Part shown: piece after piece, positions 12,998 to 13,200 of the stretch
How the letters are laid out: every line of letters starts with the position of its first letter
How positions within the stretch are numbered: position 1 is the first letter of the stretch
Source: Brooklawnia sp050943675
Lineage (GTDB): Bacteria > Actinomycetota > Actinomycetes > Propionibacteriales > Propionibacteriaceae
DNA length: 13,200 nucleotides
NCBI GenBank assembly: GCA_050943675.1
Contig: JBMNPP010000058.1
Location: 1 to 13,200, forward strand
Reading direction: 5' to 3'
The notes under the pieces: generated by a model
Told to the model about the DNA's origin: nothing
The model's input: only the letters and a program-made list of their open reading frames with translations
Databases searched by the model: none
Program-made: the position numbers and the translations under genes

Positions 12998-13200
12998 CTA
13001 TTCGCCGGCAGGTAGCGCCGTTCCCATGGCAGGGTCATCGCTGCGATAGCAGAAGATCCGTCGCGATTCGGCCCACACAACTACCTCGGCGTTGGCCTGT
13101 GCTGAATCAGTGACCGCCAGAACGTACCAGGCGCGGTCGAGATCGGACAGCACGAACTCGCGTGGTGACCAGCTCAGCCGACCAGCATCGGCCAGGTCAT
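12998..13200 (-). CDS. Precorrin-2 dehydrogenase/siroheme synthase N-domain, 5' part outside the window, probably truncated at its C-end
   Basis: A minus frame enters from the window edge and stops at TAG 13000-12998, giving 67 codons. The sequence DLADAGRLSWSPREFVLSDL, then DRAWYVLAVTDSAQANAEVV and WAESRRIFCYRSDD, matches the end of the Rossmann domain of the CysG/Met8 family. Those enzymes oxidise precorrin-2 to sirohydrochlorin with NAD on the way to siroheme. In the family a dimerisation segment (around ...ARTPA...) and more should follow; here the frame ends soon after, at GTALPAGE. This may be a truncated gene or pseudogene. It converges with the GTPase remnant 16 bases away. The family call is good; functionality is doubtful. 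Confidence 0.65.
   Translation of the reverse strand, partial: DLADAGRLSWSPREFVLSDLDRAWYVLAVTDSAQANAEVVVWAESRRIFCYRSDDPAMGTALPAGE

Noticed and set aside
13101..13111. Second copy of CTGAATCAG, matching the tetR operator candidate
   Set aside because: It lies inside the siroheme-synthase reading frame (codons for TDSAQA), so chance is the simplest explanation.

Overview
This is a chromosomal window from a high-GC Gram-positive actinobacterium. The evidence is GC-rich third codon positions, a class II (translational) T-box ahead of ileS, an actinobacterial-type small SRP RNA, a SigE-family ECF sigma factor, a DUF1707 protein and GTG/TTG starts. Several protein sequences have a propionibacterial look, but the genus cannot be fixed from the sequence alone. 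Most of the window is core genome, with two small accessory modules and an eroded right end.

Left (1-2447, minus strand): isoleucyl-tRNA synthetase, cut by the window edge, behind a well-formed T-box leader with an ATC specifier. The leader can switch between an antisequestrator and a helix that covers the Shine-Dalgarno (SD) sequence. Next to it (2555-2760) is what looks like the tail of a lost XRE-type regulator.

Envelope module (2789-5318, plus strand): an ECF sigma factor overlaps by ATGA with a single-pass membrane protein that has a long Pro/Thr/Ser stalk and a four-cysteine outer domain. The latter is a plausible but unproven non-canonical partner of the sigma factor. It is followed by a DUF1707/LiaF-like protein that may be translated from a leaderless mRNA.

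Replication and SRP block (5326-8470, minus strand): ffs (4.5S/SRP RNA), dnaX, ybaB and recR, in the conserved bacterial order. dnaX has a long acidic N-terminal extension and its own promoter, with a -10 box only six bases from the GTG start. Upstream on the same strand is a tandem universal stress protein (8481-9398).

Transport module (9559-12498, plus strand): a TetR regulator, then an ABC ATPase and a ten-helix FtsX-type permease joined by an ATGA overlap. It resembles a self-regulated efflux or lipid/peptide export system.

Right end (12499-13200): fragments of a P-loop GTPase with a DUF697-like tail, broken by frameshifts and a deletion and starting directly after the permease stop. Facing it is a truncated precorrin-2 dehydrogenase/siroheme synthase reading frame that enters from outside the window. 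No tRNA, CRISPR array, insertion sequence or prophage gene was recognised.
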